From the NCBI GenBank assembly GCA_042091225.1, contig JBELHW010000040.1:1-16013 (forward strand): 16,013 bases of DNA. The letters run 5' to 3'. Every line of letters starts with the position of its first letter. Position 1 is the first letter of the stretch. Below are positions 15,932 to 16,013 of this stretch, piece by piece. The notes beneath the pieces are model-generated. The model was given only the letters and a program-made list of their open reading frames with translations, did not search any database and was not told the origin of the DNA. The stretch comes from JABAYQ01 sp042091225 (GTDB lineage: Bacteria > Bacteroidota > Bacteroidia > Flavobacteriales > UBA7312). Made by a program: the position numbers and the translations under genes.

Positions 15932-16013
15932 CCAAAATTATTCTTGAAGAGAATTTCTTGTTATTACATCCAAATCTTCCCCAAAATAGTGTGACTTCAC
16001 TCCTATGGGCTCC
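15932..16013. repeat. Right copy of the dispersed repeat, modules in swapped order
   Basis: 15932-15960 matches the second module of the left copy (222-236 exact; 248-270 with one mismatch), without the roughly 10-nt spacer that splits it there. 15971-16013 matches the first module (181-223) at 37 of 43 positions. The module order is opposite to the left copy but the orientation is the same, as expected if the element occurs in tandem and continues beyond the window. Confidence 0.72.
15938..16013 (-). CDS. Possible C-terminal end of an unrecognised protein (partial, runs off the window)
   Basis: From the window edge the minus strand is open for 24 codons to a TAA at 15938-15940. It reads EPIGVKSHYF followed by an acidic tail ending NSLQE. 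The peptide EPxGVKSHYF is also read near the left edge (157-390) in the same relative frame, so this may be the end of a small protein family or merely the same DNA repeat. Another minus-strand frame is also open here, which weakens the case. Confidence 0.25.
   Translation of the reverse strand, partial: EPIGVKSHYFGEDLDVITRNSLQE

Noticed and set aside
1..16013. CRISPR array, tRNA, rRNA or insertion sequence
   Set aside because: No regularly spaced repeats, no cloverleaf-like or rRNA sequence and no transposase-like protein were seen.

Overview
The window is about 16 kb of AT-rich DNA that looks like a member of the Bacteroidota, most likely a flavobacterium. The grounds are a type IX secretion (T9SS) C-terminal sorting domain, a promoter-like TATATTTG box, no visible Shine-Dalgarno sequences, and an ECF-sigma N-terminus of flavobacterial character. 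Species cannot be told from the sequence.

Almost every gene lies on the minus strand, so the region reads from high to low coordinates. It is an extracellular or surface polysaccharide locus of the Wzx/Wzy type: an outer-membrane export lipoprotein (Wza-like, 14587-15288), a Wzc-like chain-length/co-polymerase protein with a degenerate kinase domain (12450-14576), a flippase (Wzx-like, 11160-12386), a GT4 glycosyltransferase (10057-11163), a polymerase/ligase (Wzy-like, 8772-10064), an 886-residue APH-like kinase + nucleotidyltransferase + thymidylate-kinase-like protein (5929-8589), a 788-residue fusion of two GT4 glycosyltransferases (3560-5926), a DUF1972/Cps2T-like GT4 glycosyltransferase (2471-3556), an FkbM methyltransferase (1707-2450), and a secreted T9SS cargo protein with about six propeller-like repeats (327-1601). 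Spacing is tight (4-nt and 8-nt overlaps, gaps of 2, 3, 10 and 20 nt), except for 182 nt before the 886-aa gene, 105 nt before the T9SS gene and 63 nt between wzc and wzx. No initiating phosphoglycosyltransferase, sugar-nucleotide biosynthesis gene or phosphotyrosine phosphatase is present, so those functions must be encoded outside the window.

The inferred workflow: up to four GT4 domains plus an external initiating enzyme build a lipid-linked repeat unit, Wzx flips it, Wzy polymerises it, and Wzc/Wza control length and export. FkbM and the multidomain kinase probably modify the sugar or the chain end. The T9SS protein may be a cell-surface partner.

The edges look like rearrangement boundaries. 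At 181-270 and 15932-16013 there are two copies of a short repeat, arranged in different module order, in the same orientation, on either side of the locus. Just inside the right copy sits an ORF (15446-15847) that joins the first ~45 residues of an ECF sigma factor to MORN/YwqK-like repeats, apparently a deletion or recombination scar. A convergent plus-strand gene ends at 146. Most notable for follow-up: the three-domain kinase/NTase/P-loop protein, the pseudokinase-like Wzc without a tyrosine tail, the sigma-MORN chimera and the flanking repeats.
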